Assembly (NCBI GenBank): GCA_052324925.1
Contig: JBQPRE010000001.1
Length of the DNA: 64,000 nt
Origin: Flavimobilis sp052324925
GTDB lineage: Bacteria; Actinomycetota; Actinomycetes; Actinomycetales; Cellulomonadaceae
Strand: one strand, 5' to 3'
Both the position numbers and the translations under genes were made by a program. Under the pieces are notes generated by a model. It ran no database searches. It had not been told where the DNA came from and was given only the letters and a program-made list of their open reading frames with translations. Of this stretch, positions 52,838-59,121 are shown piece by piece; the first letter of the stretch is position 1; each line of letters starts with the position of its first letter.

Positions 52838-53281
52838 GTGTACTACGCGGACGGGTCCGCGCTCAGGCTGTCAGTCGTGGACCCCGACTACCCGTTCCTC
52901 CCCGGCGAAGACCATGGCCCGGCCATGCACGCGCACGCATGGCGAGCGTGGCTCGCGGAGCACGCCGAGCGGGTTGCCGTCACTGAGATGGGGCTGAGCG
53001 CCGCCAAGAGCGCCGCGATCCCGCTGGGATGGGCGGCCCGCGACGCTGTCCGTGAGCTGGGGGAACGCCTTACGGTCCTGCGCATCCCTGACCAGGCGTT
53101 CCCGGTTGCGGCGATGGTCGGTGGCGTCGTCCCGTCCGTCGACGCGGTCCACCTCGGCGTCGCGGTTGCCGACAGCGAGGTCGACACGTTCCTCACCTAC
53201 GAGAAACAGTCCGCGCAGCTCGCGCGCATGTATGGACTCGACGTCTTCTCGCCCGGGCTGCCCGACCACTGGTGGGCGTGA
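52838..53281 (+). CDS. small protein of unknown function, PIN-domain-like outline
   Basis: A 147-residue protein from GTG 52838, chosen because AGGAGG stands eight bases upstream. The frame is open back to 52721 but that part has no Shine-Dalgarno and poor composition. The sequence (ALRLSVVDPDYPFLPGEDHG; LSAAKSAAIPLGWAARDAVR; VDTFLTYEKQSAQLARMYGL) has an acidic N-terminus and a late TFLTYEKQSAQLARMYGLDV resembling the C-terminal TxDxxxxxxA region of PIN nucleases, but not all catalytic acidic residues are clear. No antitoxin gene is adjacent; it ends beside tRNA-Ser. A toxin role is speculation. Confidence 0.6.
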   Translation: MYYADGSALRLSVVDPDYPFLPGEDHGPAMHAHAWRAWLAEHAERVAVTEMGLSAAKSAAIPLGWAARDAVRELGERLTVLRIPDQAFPVAAMVGGVVPSVDAVHLGVAVADSEVDTFLTYEKQSAQLARMYGLDVFSPGLPDHWWA

Positions 53282-53323
53282 GAGGCGCCAAGGCCTCGCG
53301 CGACGTGCCAGAATAGGGCGTCG

Positions 53324-53406
53324 GGAGGGCTGACAGAGCGGCCTAATGTGACGGTCTTGAAAACCGTTGTCCGAAAGGACCGGGGGTTCGAATCCCTCGC
53401 CCTCCG
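53324..53406 (+). tRNA. tRNA-Ser (anticodon UGA)
   Basis: The 83-nt cloverleaf has acceptor arm GGAGGGC with GCCCTCC, anticodon stem ACGGT/ACCGT with loop CTTGAAA (anticodon TGA at 53358-53360), a class II long variable arm (TTGTCCGAAAGGACC) and T-loop GGTTCGAATCC. The discriminator base is G, normal for tRNA-Ser; CCA is not encoded. Confidence 0.95.
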
Positions 53407-53411
53407 CAGCT

Positions 53412-53446
53412 GACGGGGTCGCGCCCACGCCGGGCGCGACCCCGTC
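53412..53446 (+). terminator. stem-loop terminator after tRNA-Ser(UGA)
   Basis: GACGGGGTCGCGCCC (53412-53426) pairs perfectly with GGGCGCGACCCCGTC (53432-53446), loop ACGCC, five bases after the tRNA. The remaining 129 bp to the thrE-like gene show no feature other than its GAGGAGG Shine-Dalgarno. Confidence 0.85.
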
Positions 53447-53575
53447 GTCGCGCCACGGGTCCCTCGTCCCACCCGCGTGCACACAGGTCGTGACACGATC
53501 ATCCGGGCGTCGGTGCTCCGGCGCTCTGCGCCGCCAGCCAGCCCGACGACACGGCAGCAGCGTTGAGGAGGGGTC

Positions 53576-54844
53576 GTGAGCGGCACGACGCAGGAAGACC
53601 AGCTCGAGCCCGTCGGGCTCATCCGACAGTCGGGCGCGATCCTCGCCCTCGGGCGGCTCAGCCTCTCCGGCGGAACGGGCAGCTACCGGGTCAAGGCGAC
53701 GATGGCGCGGGCGGCGCAGGCCCTCGGCATGGACCGGCACGAGGCGCACGTGACGCTCACCGAGATCACCGCGACGTCGCACCGCGGACCGATCTTCCGG
53801 ACCGAGGTCACCGAGAGCCGCAAGGTCGGGGTCAACGCCGACCGGCTCATGGAGATCGAACGGTTCGTCTCGGCGCTTCCGGTCGGCGCGCGCGTCGAGG
53901 AGCTCGAAGAAGGTGTCGGACGGATCGGCGCGAAGGCGCCGCTCTACGGGCCGTGGCGCAACGCCCTGTTCGCGGCCGTCGCCTGCGCCGCGTTCGCGTT
54001 CCTCAACAACGGCGGGCCCATCGAGTGCGTGGGTGTCTTCGTCGCCGCCGGGCTTGGCCAGCTGCTGCGCCGAGCCCTCCTGCACCGGGGCATGAATCAG
54101 TTCGCTGTCACGATGGTGGCCGCAGCCCTCGCGTCGGCGCTGTACCTCGGGCTCGTGACCGTGCTGCTCGCGACCGGGGCGACCGCCGGCAACCACGAGG
54201 CGGCGTACATCTCGGCAGTGCTCTTTCTCGTGCCCGGGTTCCCGCTCGTCACGGGGGCGCTCGACCTCGCCCGGCTCGACTTCTCGGCCGGGGTCGCGCG
54301 CCTCGTCTACGCACTCATGATCCTTGTGTCGGCGGCGCTCGCCGTCTGGGCCGTGTCGGCGCTCGTCGGCGTCATACCGGATCCTGCCGTCGCGCCGAAC
54401 ATCCCGTTCCTCGTGCTCACTGTGCTGAGGCTGCTGGCGAGCTTCCTCGGCGTGCTCGGGTTCGCGCTCATGTTCAACAGCCCATGGGCCATGGCAGTCA
54501 CCGCCGCCTGCGTCGGCATGGTTGCCAACGTCATGCGCCTCACGCTCATCGGCGAGGGCCTTGCGCCACAGGCAGGAGCCGCAATCGCCGCGCTGCTCGT
54601 CGGCGTCGTCGCCGCGTGGGCCGCACCTCGCATCGACGTACCGCGGGTCACCGTCTACGTACCGGCGGTCGTCATCATGGTGCCGGGTGCCGCCGCCTAC
54701 CGCGCTGTCTACCACCTGAACAACGGGGCGACGGTCCAAGCCATGGCGTACGCCGTCGACGCCGGGCTCGTCGTCGTCGCGCTCGCGATCGGGCTCGCCG
54801 TGGGCCGGATGCTCACCGACCGCTCGTGGTTGATCGAACGGTAG
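53576..54844 (+). CDS. ThrE-family threonine/serine exporter
   Basis: A 422-residue membrane protein combining the soluble ThrE domain (residues about 10-130: IRQSGAILALGRLSLSGGTG, ALGMDRHEAHVTLTEITATS) with ten membrane helices. The conserved HRGPIFRTEVTESRKVGVNA stretch and the second ThrE-like half (AAAYRAVYHLNNG, DAGLVVVALAIGLAVGRMLTD) are present, so this is the fused one-gene form as in Corynebacterium. It exports threonine/serine when intracellular levels rise. GTG 53576 has GAGGAGGGG upstream. It sits between two tRNA-Ser genes, probably chance. Confidence 0.92.
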   Translation: MSGTTQEDQLEPVGLIRQSGAILALGRLSLSGGTGSYRVKATMARAAQALGMDRHEAHVTLTEITATSHRGPIFRTEVTESRKVGVNADRLMEIERFVSALPVGARVEELEEGVGRIGAKAPLYGPWRNALFAAVACAAFAFLNNGGPIECVGVFVAAGLGQLLRRALLHRGMNQFAVTMVAAALASALYLGLVTVLLATGATAGNHEAAYISAVLFLVPGFPLVTGALDLARLDFSAGVARLVYALMILVSAALAVWAVSALVGVIPDPAVAPNIPFLVLTVLRLLASFLGVLGFALMFNSPWAMAVTAACVGMVANVMRLTLIGEGLAPQAGAAIAALLVGVVAAWAAPRIDVPRVTVYVPAVVIMVPGAAAYRAVYHLNNGATVQAMAYAVDAGLVVVALAIGLAVGRMLTDRSWLIER

Positions 54845-54893
54845 ACCGTTCAGTTTGGAGCGTGTCGGGGCCTCCGATAGAGTGTGCTGGCCT

Positions 54894-54982
54894 GGAGACG
54901 TCGCATAGTCAGGTCTAGTGCGCCACCCTGCTAAGGTGGTAACGGGGTAACTCGTTCGAGGGTTCAAATCCCTCCGTCTCCG
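54894..54982 (+). tRNA. tRNA-Ser (anticodon GCU)
   Basis: An 89-nt class II tRNA: acceptor GGAGACG with CGTCTCC, anticodon stem CCACC/GGTGG and loop CTGCTAA (anticodon GCT at 54930-54932, reading AGC/AGU), long variable arm AACGGGGTAACTCGTT, T-loop GGTTCAAATCC, discriminator G. CCA is not encoded. Confidence 0.95.
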
Positions 54983-54987
54983 CTTCC

Positions 54988-55018
54988 GAAGGGCCCCGGT
55001 CAATGACCGGGGCCCTTC
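54988..55018 (+). terminator. stem-loop terminator after tRNA-Ser(GCU)
   Basis: GAAGGGCCCCGGTC (54988-55001) pairs perfectly with GACCGGGGCCCTTC (55005-55018), 3-base loop, six bases after the tRNA. Between here and tRNA-Arg (55019-55147) nothing is seen. Confidence 0.88.
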
Positions 55019-55147
55019 GCTGTATCAGGCGGCCGTGACGGCCCGGGGCCGAATGTGAGCGGGGCCATGCTGGATGGATTTCGCACCCAGCCCTTCCTGT
55101 GGGTATGCTCTACGAGGCCGATCACGCGGAGACGTGCGAGCGGCCAT

Positions 55148-55220
55148 GCGCCCGTAGCTCAACGGATAGAGCATCTGACTACGGATCAGAAGGTTGGGGG
55201 TTCGAATCCCTCCGGGCGCA
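55148..55220 (+). tRNA. tRNA-Arg (anticodon ACG)
   Basis: A 73-nt tRNA: acceptor GCGCCCG with CGGGCGC, D-loop CTCAACGGATAGAG, anticodon stem TCTGA/TCAGA with loop CTACGGA (anticodon ACG at 55181-55183, wobble to inosine expected), T-loop GGTTCGAATCC, discriminator A. Its 3' half is overlapped on the opposite strand by the end of an XRE-type reading frame; lower-G+C accessory genes begin right behind it, marking it as a likely integration site. Confidence 0.95.
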
Positions 55221-55541
55221 CGAGTCGCAACGGCACCCCACGGGGTGCCGTTCGCCGTTTCCGGGGCCAGGCGACGGAGCCGTGACGCCGTAGAGCTGCA
55301 TGACATCGACGCCGAGGTAGTCCGCGACGATGAGGAGTTCGGCGGCGTCGAACGCGACGTGCCTCATCTTCCTGCGCGAGAACCAGGGCTGCTTCTGGCC
55401 GAGATGGTTGGCGAGCATCGTGGACGCCAGAGCGACTTCCGTCCCGACGCGTGTCGAGCGGGAAGCAAGGTGCGTCGACCGCCGCGCGATGCCCTCAGTC
55501 GCGACAGTGACGCGATTCTCTCGCGGGGACCGTGACGTCAC
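55179..55541 (-). CDS. XRE-type helix-turn-helix protein overlapping tRNA-Arg
   Basis: A 120-residue protein from GTG 55541 (ATG 55607 is an alternative; a 10-bp palindrome GTGACGTCAC at 55532-55541 covers the GTG). Residues about 45-95 form an XRE/lambda-repressor helix-turn-helix: LASTMLANHLGQKQPWFSRR, then FDAAELLIVADYLGVDVMQL. The last 30 codons run through the tRNA-Arg hairpin and end inside the antisense strand of the tRNA itself, so the reading frame was probably created or extended by integration. Typical of phage or plasmid-derived regulators of a small element. No integrase remains in this window. Confidence 0.65.
   Translation of the reverse strand: MTSRSPRENRVTVATEGIARRSTHLASRSTRVGTEVALASTMLANHLGQKQPWFSRRKMRHVAFDAAELLIVADYLGVDVMQLYGVTAPSPGPGNGERHPVGCRCDSCARRDSNPQPSDP
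55229..55252 (+). terminator. stem-loop after tRNA-Arg
   Basis: AACGGCACCCC (55229-55239) pairs with GGGGTGCCGTT (55242-55252) leaving a two-base centre, eight bases after the tRNA. It overlaps the antisense XRE frame. Confidence 0.65.
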
Positions 55542-55688
55542 TAAGGCAAGGGGCTCCGTCGCGGTCCTGAGAGAGGCTATAGGTGCTTTAACCCAGAGCG
55601 AGGCCATGGGGGTATCCAGACGCTATGGCCAATGTGGCTGTTCACCCCTACGGTTAAGCTATGTAACAACGCTCACGAGGAGATCGGT

Positions 55689-56447
55689 ATGTACCGTAGA
55701 CCCAAATTTGCAGCACCGATCGGTGTCTCTGCCATCACCGTGATCTGTATGTCTGCGTTGTTCTCCGCGACCTCGGCGAATGCACGGGAAGCATCCCCAG
55801 CGCCGGGCGATGCAACTGAAGGCCCAGCGCTCGTGATCAACGGTGTGCGAGGCTTCCGTGGATCGATCGAGGAGTTGATTGCGGCATTCCCGGACGACGA
55901 CGCAGACGTGACGATCCGCGTCGAGAACATCGAGGTGCTCGACGGCGATGCGCGGCGAGCCCGCGATGCGCGGTGGGTGGCCGAGCAGGCGCCGTTGCAG
56001 CGGAGCACCGTGGGTTCCGAGCTCGCGTGCGAAGACCGGGCGGCAGCGGCTCGGACCCGCCATGCTGTTGTCGCCATGCTGTCATGCCTCGACCAGCCCG
56101 CCTCGACGCGCGACAAGACAATCGACGGCGAGAATGTCGACGCCGTCCTGGATGCCTTGACTGCGCTCATCGAGCACGCGGTATCGACGCCGCTGGCTGA
56201 GCCGCTTTCCGGCGCGCTCGTCGACGGGCACCTCACGGTCTCTGTTCCAGCCGCGGTCGCGCAGACGGTATCGACGCTCGACGGCATGAAGAAGTCATCG
56301 CTCGACGATGCCGTGTACTCGACGTTGTTAATGGTGCGGACCGTGTCCTCGGCGACTTTGGGGGTTGACGGCGACTGTTACGCGTGGGCCCTCACCTTGG
56401 GCGGCGATAGTTGCGGAGCCATGACCTTCGACTCCTGGGAGAAGTGA
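55689..56447 (+). CDS. secreted protein of unknown function
   Basis: A 252-residue protein from ATG 55689 (GAGGAG upstream; the frame's earlier ATG at 55632 lacks one). Residues 1-34 are a signal peptide (MYRRPKFAAPIGVSAITVIC) with likely cleavage after SANA. The mature part is Asp/Ala-rich with no family I recognise; Cys pairs in SELACEDRA/MLSCLDQP and DGDCYAWALTLGGDSCGA may form disulfides. G+C at third positions is visibly lower than in the flanking genes, supporting acquisition. It is followed after 3 bp by an amidase-like secreted protein, so the two are co-transcribed and probably act together outside the cell. Confidence 0.75.
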   Translation: MYRRPKFAAPIGVSAITVICMSALFSATSANAREASPAPGDATEGPALVINGVRGFRGSIEELIAAFPDDDADVTIRVENIEVLDGDARRARDARWVAEQAPLQRSTVGSELACEDRAAAARTRHAVVAMLSCLDQPASTRDKTIDGENVDAVLDALTALIEHAVSTPLAEPLSGALVDGHLTVSVPAAVAQTVSTLDGMKKSSLDDAVYSTLLMVRTVSSATLGVDGDCYAWALTLGGDSCGAMTFDSWEK

Positions 56448-56450
56448 CCG

Positions 56451-57149
56451 GTGCTGAAGCAGATGATCCGCGCTCTACTGACCCTGTGCCTGGTGTCTGC
56501 CGGGATGGTCGTCGCGACGTCCCCCGCGAGGGCCGACTACAACTATGTGCCGACGGCCGCCGCTAACAACGGTCACAAGGTGTTCCTGTCCGTAGCGTGC
56601 CACGACGGCAACGACGGAGTGCCCGGCGGCGCCTGTATACCAAATATCGGGTGTAAGTCGCACAACGAGAACACGGGCTCTCTCGTCGCCTCGCTCCATA
56701 CGGCTAGCGGAACGAGCGTAGGCTTCGGTTCTCTCGTTGACCGTGGTTACAAGGTTCGGGTCGGAAACGGAACGGCGGGGCAGAATATCACCTCATCGAA
56801 CCAGTTCGGCGCAGACGTTCATATACCTGTTCACTCCAACGCGACAAACGGCTACACGTGTTCGACGACCGTCGCGAGCAACAAGGGAACCTTGGCGATG
56901 TATGCCTCGACAGCAGGAAAGGCCTGCGCGGACTACCTGAGGTCCGCAGTCGGTCCGCGGTCGCCTGGGACCAACGACATCATTCAGAAGAGGACGAACC
57001 TGGGCGAGCTCAACCAGACGAACGCGACTGCGTGCTACCTCGAGGTTGAGTATCACACTTGGAACAAGGGCGTGGACTTTATCAAGGACGTGCCGGATTG
57101 GACATGGCGGGTCGCCATGGCCGTCGAGCAGACCCTCGGCTACCCGTGA
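56451..57149 (+). CDS. secreted N-acetylmuramoyl-L-alanine amidase-like protein (amidase 3 type, tentative)
   Basis: A 232-residue secreted protein: signal peptide with cleavage near SPARA/DYN (residue 28). The mature domain recalls zinc amidase 3: HKVFLSVACHDGNDGVPG (first His ligand), HNENTG (Glu ligand candidate), ADVHIPVHSNATNG (the I-H-x-N-A motif, second His), and ACYLEVEYHTW near the C-terminus (catalytic Glu, as in LVE-xx). These support cleavage of peptidoglycan amide bonds, but overall similarity is weak; I assign it tentatively. Extra Cys residues suggest disulfides. A GTG start is used. It sits between a secreted unknown and a lipoprotein; the next gene overlaps by 4 nt (GTGA). 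Confidence 0.6.
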   Translation: MLKQMIRALLTLCLVSAGMVVATSPARADYNYVPTAAANNGHKVFLSVACHDGNDGVPGGACIPNIGCKSHNENTGSLVASLHTASGTSVGFGSLVDRGYKVRVGNGTAGQNITSSNQFGADVHIPVHSNATNGYTCSTTVASNKGTLAMYASTAGKACADYLRSAVGPRSPGTNDIIQKRTNLGELNQTNATACYLEVEYHTWNKGVDFIKDVPDWTWRVAMAVEQTLGYP

Positions 57150-57940
57150 GGCGCACCGGGGTCATCATCGGCTTCGCGGCGATGCTCCTCGTGGGGTTCT
57201 CTGGTTGCACTCCCTCCTCGAGCGATCCGTCTCCCACGCCCGCAGTCAGTGCGTCGCCGTCCGCGCCGGGCCTCGCGGTCGCGCCCGGGGATGCGGGAAA
57301 GCTCGAGATCCGCGGGGTGGGGTTCGCGCCAGGGGTCAAGGTCGAGATCATTCCCTGCGCGCGTCCGTCGGGCGAACTCGAGAACGCGGAGGCGGACTGT
57401 GACCTCTCTGACCGGACGCTCGCCGCTGTCGACGCATCCGGCGAGTTCACGGCGAGCGTCGATGCGTTCGCCTACGTCCAGTTCGGTCCCCGACACGAGC
57501 GAGTGTGCGAGTCCGACTGCTCCGTCGGTGTGACGGGGGGTGGGGACGACAGCGTTCTCGCGGCGATCGACGTCCCGGCAGAGCTGCAGCCGGCGCTAGT
57601 GCCCACCCCGGAGCTGAAGTTGGGGAAGATCAGCTACGCGAAGGACGGTGCAGCGCAGGTGGCTGTGACGGGTTCCGGCTTCGCTGCACGCGAGTCGGTG
57701 GGCCTTGTCCAGTGCCCCGCCAGGGATGAGAACTCGGTGCCGGCCGGGGACTGCCTGTACGACTACGGGACCCGTGTCGTCGCCGATGACGACGGATCTA
57801 TCGTGGCAACGGTTGTGCTCTACACGCGGATGCAGCGGTCCAACGACGAGCTGGTCGAGTGCGGTGCGATGGTCGGGAGGTGCGTCCTCGCTGTTCCGTG
57901 GCCCGAAAAGGGGACGCGGATGGTGATCGCCCCCTTCTGA
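57146..57940 (+). CDS. lipoprotein with two neocarzinostatin-like domains
   Basis: A 264-residue lipoprotein; GTG 57146 overlaps the preceding stop (GTGA). Signal with lipobox LVGFSGC (Cys 19). Two similar beta domains follow: LEIRGVGFAPGVKVEIIPCA (about 48-67) and VAVTGSGFAARESVGLVQCP (about 171-190). Each is followed by an Asp/Gly turn and strands ending in Cys pairs (ADCDLSD, AGDCLYDYG, VECGAMVGRCVLAV). The pattern GxGF-x-xx-V-x-QC matches neocarzinostatin-family apoproteins, which bind enediyne or other hydrophobic ligands; many lipoprotein members have no known ligand. It is probably the last gene of a secreted three-gene cassette. Confidence 0.7.
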   Translation: MRRTGVIIGFAAMLLVGFSGCTPSSSDPSPTPAVSASPSAPGLAVAPGDAGKLEIRGVGFAPGVKVEIIPCARPSGELENAEADCDLSDRTLAAVDASGEFTASVDAFAYVQFGPRHERVCESDCSVGVTGGGDDSVLAAIDVPAELQPALVPTPELKLGKISYAKDGAAQVAVTGSGFAARESVGLVQCPARDENSVPAGDCLYDYGTRVVADDDGSIVATVVLYTRMQRSNDELVECGAMVGRCVLAVPWPEKGTRMVIAPF

Positions 57941-57986
57941 ACCAGCGAGGTTGAGGGCCCCAGGTCGCGGCCCGTCGCGGTGAGGG

Positions 57987-58548
57987 ATGTTCGTGCACCC
58001 AGATCGTGCGGCGAGCCATGCGGTCCCGGCGACTGCCGGACCCGTCGGGTCTACGTTCCACGTGCGCCTGCCGGCCGGGGATACGACCACCCCGCGAGGT
58101 AGCCCAGGGCGAAGCTCTCTGGCAGCGAGAGTCGGGCCCCGAGGTTCCGGGCCGCGTCGACTCCGTGACGGCTCTGTGGGTGACGAGCTCTGGTCGCGCC
58201 GAGCGACTGGTCGTGAAGGAGAACTCCCTCACGTTTGAAGCGGGGCGGAAGTACGTCGTTCCGATGTACGTCGACGGCCAGTCGGCGGCGTGGGTAGCGA
58301 TGACGGGCGCGGCCCTGCCCTATGACGGGGGCGTCGTGGGCAGCGGCGAGGCGTTCGTGAGCAAGGAGGGCCGGGTTGCGGAGCCGCGCAACGACGCAGG
58401 TCGCGAGATCTGGGGAGGGGACGCGACCGTGATCCGCGAGAAGCTCGGCGTCGCTGTTCCGGAGCCGGCGTCGCAAAAGCACTTGGACCTACCGGCCCCG
58501 CGGCGGTACGTCGCAGCCCAGGAGGATATCCGGGGGGCGGCGCAGTAG
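57987..58548 (+). pseudogene. frameshifted gene, conserved-looking but broken
   Basis: A frame starting at ATG 57987 (GTGAGGG before it) reads VGSTFHVRLPAGDTTT, then becomes poor after 58090. A second frame becomes good just there and reads REVAQGEALWQRESGP to RYVAAQEDIRGAAQ, ending 58548. Removing one C from the CCCC run at 58090-58093 joins them into one continuous chain of about 187 residues without stop. This may be a real single-base disruption or a sequencing error. The domain is unidentified; FEAGRKYVVPMYVDGQSAAW looks beta-rich. It lies between the secreted cassette and an XRE gene. Confidence 0.5.
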
Positions 58549-58552
58549 AGCG

Positions 58553-58888
58553 TCACTGTTGTTGGAGTGGGTCCTCGTCAAAATGGTCGAGCCCAGCGGG
58601 TCGTGAGTCGACCACGATCAGTTGTCGCTCGAGTGCGCCCACGACGGCAAGCACGCGCGCGAACTCCGCGCCGGGGCGAGCGCCGGCCTCGAGTTCGGAG
58701 ACGAATCGACGAGAGACGCCGGCGCGCTCGGCGACGTGGGCTTGCGTCAGGCCCAGCTTCTCCCGCGAATCGGTCACAGCGGTGTGGAGCGTGGCGGCGC
58801 GGACCGCGGCCTGGTGTGGCACGCGAGGGCCGTTTTCTCGCGCATCGGCGGCCGGTGATGAACAGTGCGTGAACCTGCCCCGGGACAT
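58553..58888 (-). CDS. HipB-like XRE regulator (orphan antitoxin-like)
   Basis: A 111-residue helix-turn-helix protein from ATG 58888; a TTG at 58903 would add five residues and the true start may be further inside. The XRE core is SREKLGLTQAHVAERAGVSR with RFVSELEAGARPGAEFARVL, and the tail LERQLIVVDSRPAGLDHFDE resembles HipB, the DNA-binding antitoxin of HipBA. No HipA-type kinase follows: downstream on this strand is the broken gene. So it may be an orphaned remnant of the island or regulate the adjacent arsenic operon region, with which it is divergent. Confidence 0.75.
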   Translation of the reverse strand: MSRGRFTHCSSPAADARENGPRVPHQAAVRAATLHTAVTDSREKLGLTQAHVAERAGVSRRFVSELEAGARPGAEFARVLAVVGALERQLIVVDSRPAGLDHFDEDPLQQQ

Positions 58889-58895
58889 GGACCCC

Positions 58896-58917
58896 TGTAT
58901 CAATGAGTGTCAATATA
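58896..58917 (+). promoter_or_regulatory. candidate ArsR operator/promoter of the arsenic operon
   Basis: TGTATCAATGAGTGTCAATA contains the repeat TATCAATG / TGTCAATA, and on the minus strand TATTGACACTCATTGATACA, an A+T-rich half-site pattern of the kind bound by ArsR/SmtB proteins. It is the only A+T-rich block upstream of the operon and lies right before the first tiny ORF, in the gap to the divergent XRE gene. The operon's own ArsR-ArsC fusion is the natural ligand. Confidence 0.5.
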
Positions 58918-58918
58918 G

Positions 58919-59032
58919 ATGCATGTCGATGGAGCAGTCAGCGGTTCCGCTGGGTGCACCTCGGCGGTCGACGCGGCCCACGTCGTGGCGGCGTCACCCA
59001 CCCAGCTCGTCGACGCCAGGGAGGCACTGTGA
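58919..59032 (+). CDS. 37-residue leader ORF of the arsenic operon
   Basis: ATG 58919 to TGA 59032 encodes 37 residues, beginning MHVDGAVSGSAGCTS and ending AASPTQLVDAREAL. Codons 12-37 have third positions almost all G or C (25 or so of 26), as in true genes here, while the first eleven are less biased. The stop overlaps the next ORF (GTGA, 59029-59032). No Shine-Dalgarno is seen; the ATG is almost at the expected transcript start, so it could be leaderless. I find no match. It may be a coupling leader peptide or the remnant of a larger N-terminal gene. Confidence 0.45.
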   Translation: MHVDGAVSGSAGCTSAVDAAHVVAASPTQLVDAREAL

Positions 59033-59121
59033 GCACCGCAACCGGCGAGCTCGTTGAGACGATCATCGGCGCGGAGCCGAGCACTGCCCTTTCCGCTGCG
59101 ATCAATGAGGTGCTCGCGTGA
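59029..59121 (+). CDS. 30-residue coupled ORF before ACR3
   Basis: GTG 59029 to TGA 59121 encodes 30 residues (VSTATGELVETIIGAEPSTA, then LSAAINEVLA). GGGAGGC lies just upstream. It overlaps the preceding ORF and the ACR3 start (GTGA at 59118-59121), forming an unbroken chain of coupled starts. It looks like a single amphipathic helix. I do not recognise it; a regulatory leader, a small subunit of the transporter, or a gene remnant are all possible. Confidence 0.5.
   Translation: MSTATGELVETIIGAEPSTALSAAINEVLA

Noticed and set aside
52838..53281. PIN-domain toxin of a toxin-antitoxin pair
   Set aside because: Only a partial C-terminal resemblance is seen, key acidic positions are unclear and no antitoxin gene adjoins.
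52871..55003. A 710-residue minus-strand frame
   Set aside because: It runs through two tRNA genes, two terminators and the whole thrE-like gene, and its product is highly charged without motifs.
58553..58888. Complete HipBA toxin-antitoxin module
   Set aside because: Only the HipB-like protein is present; the neighbouring frames do not show the HipA kinase motifs.
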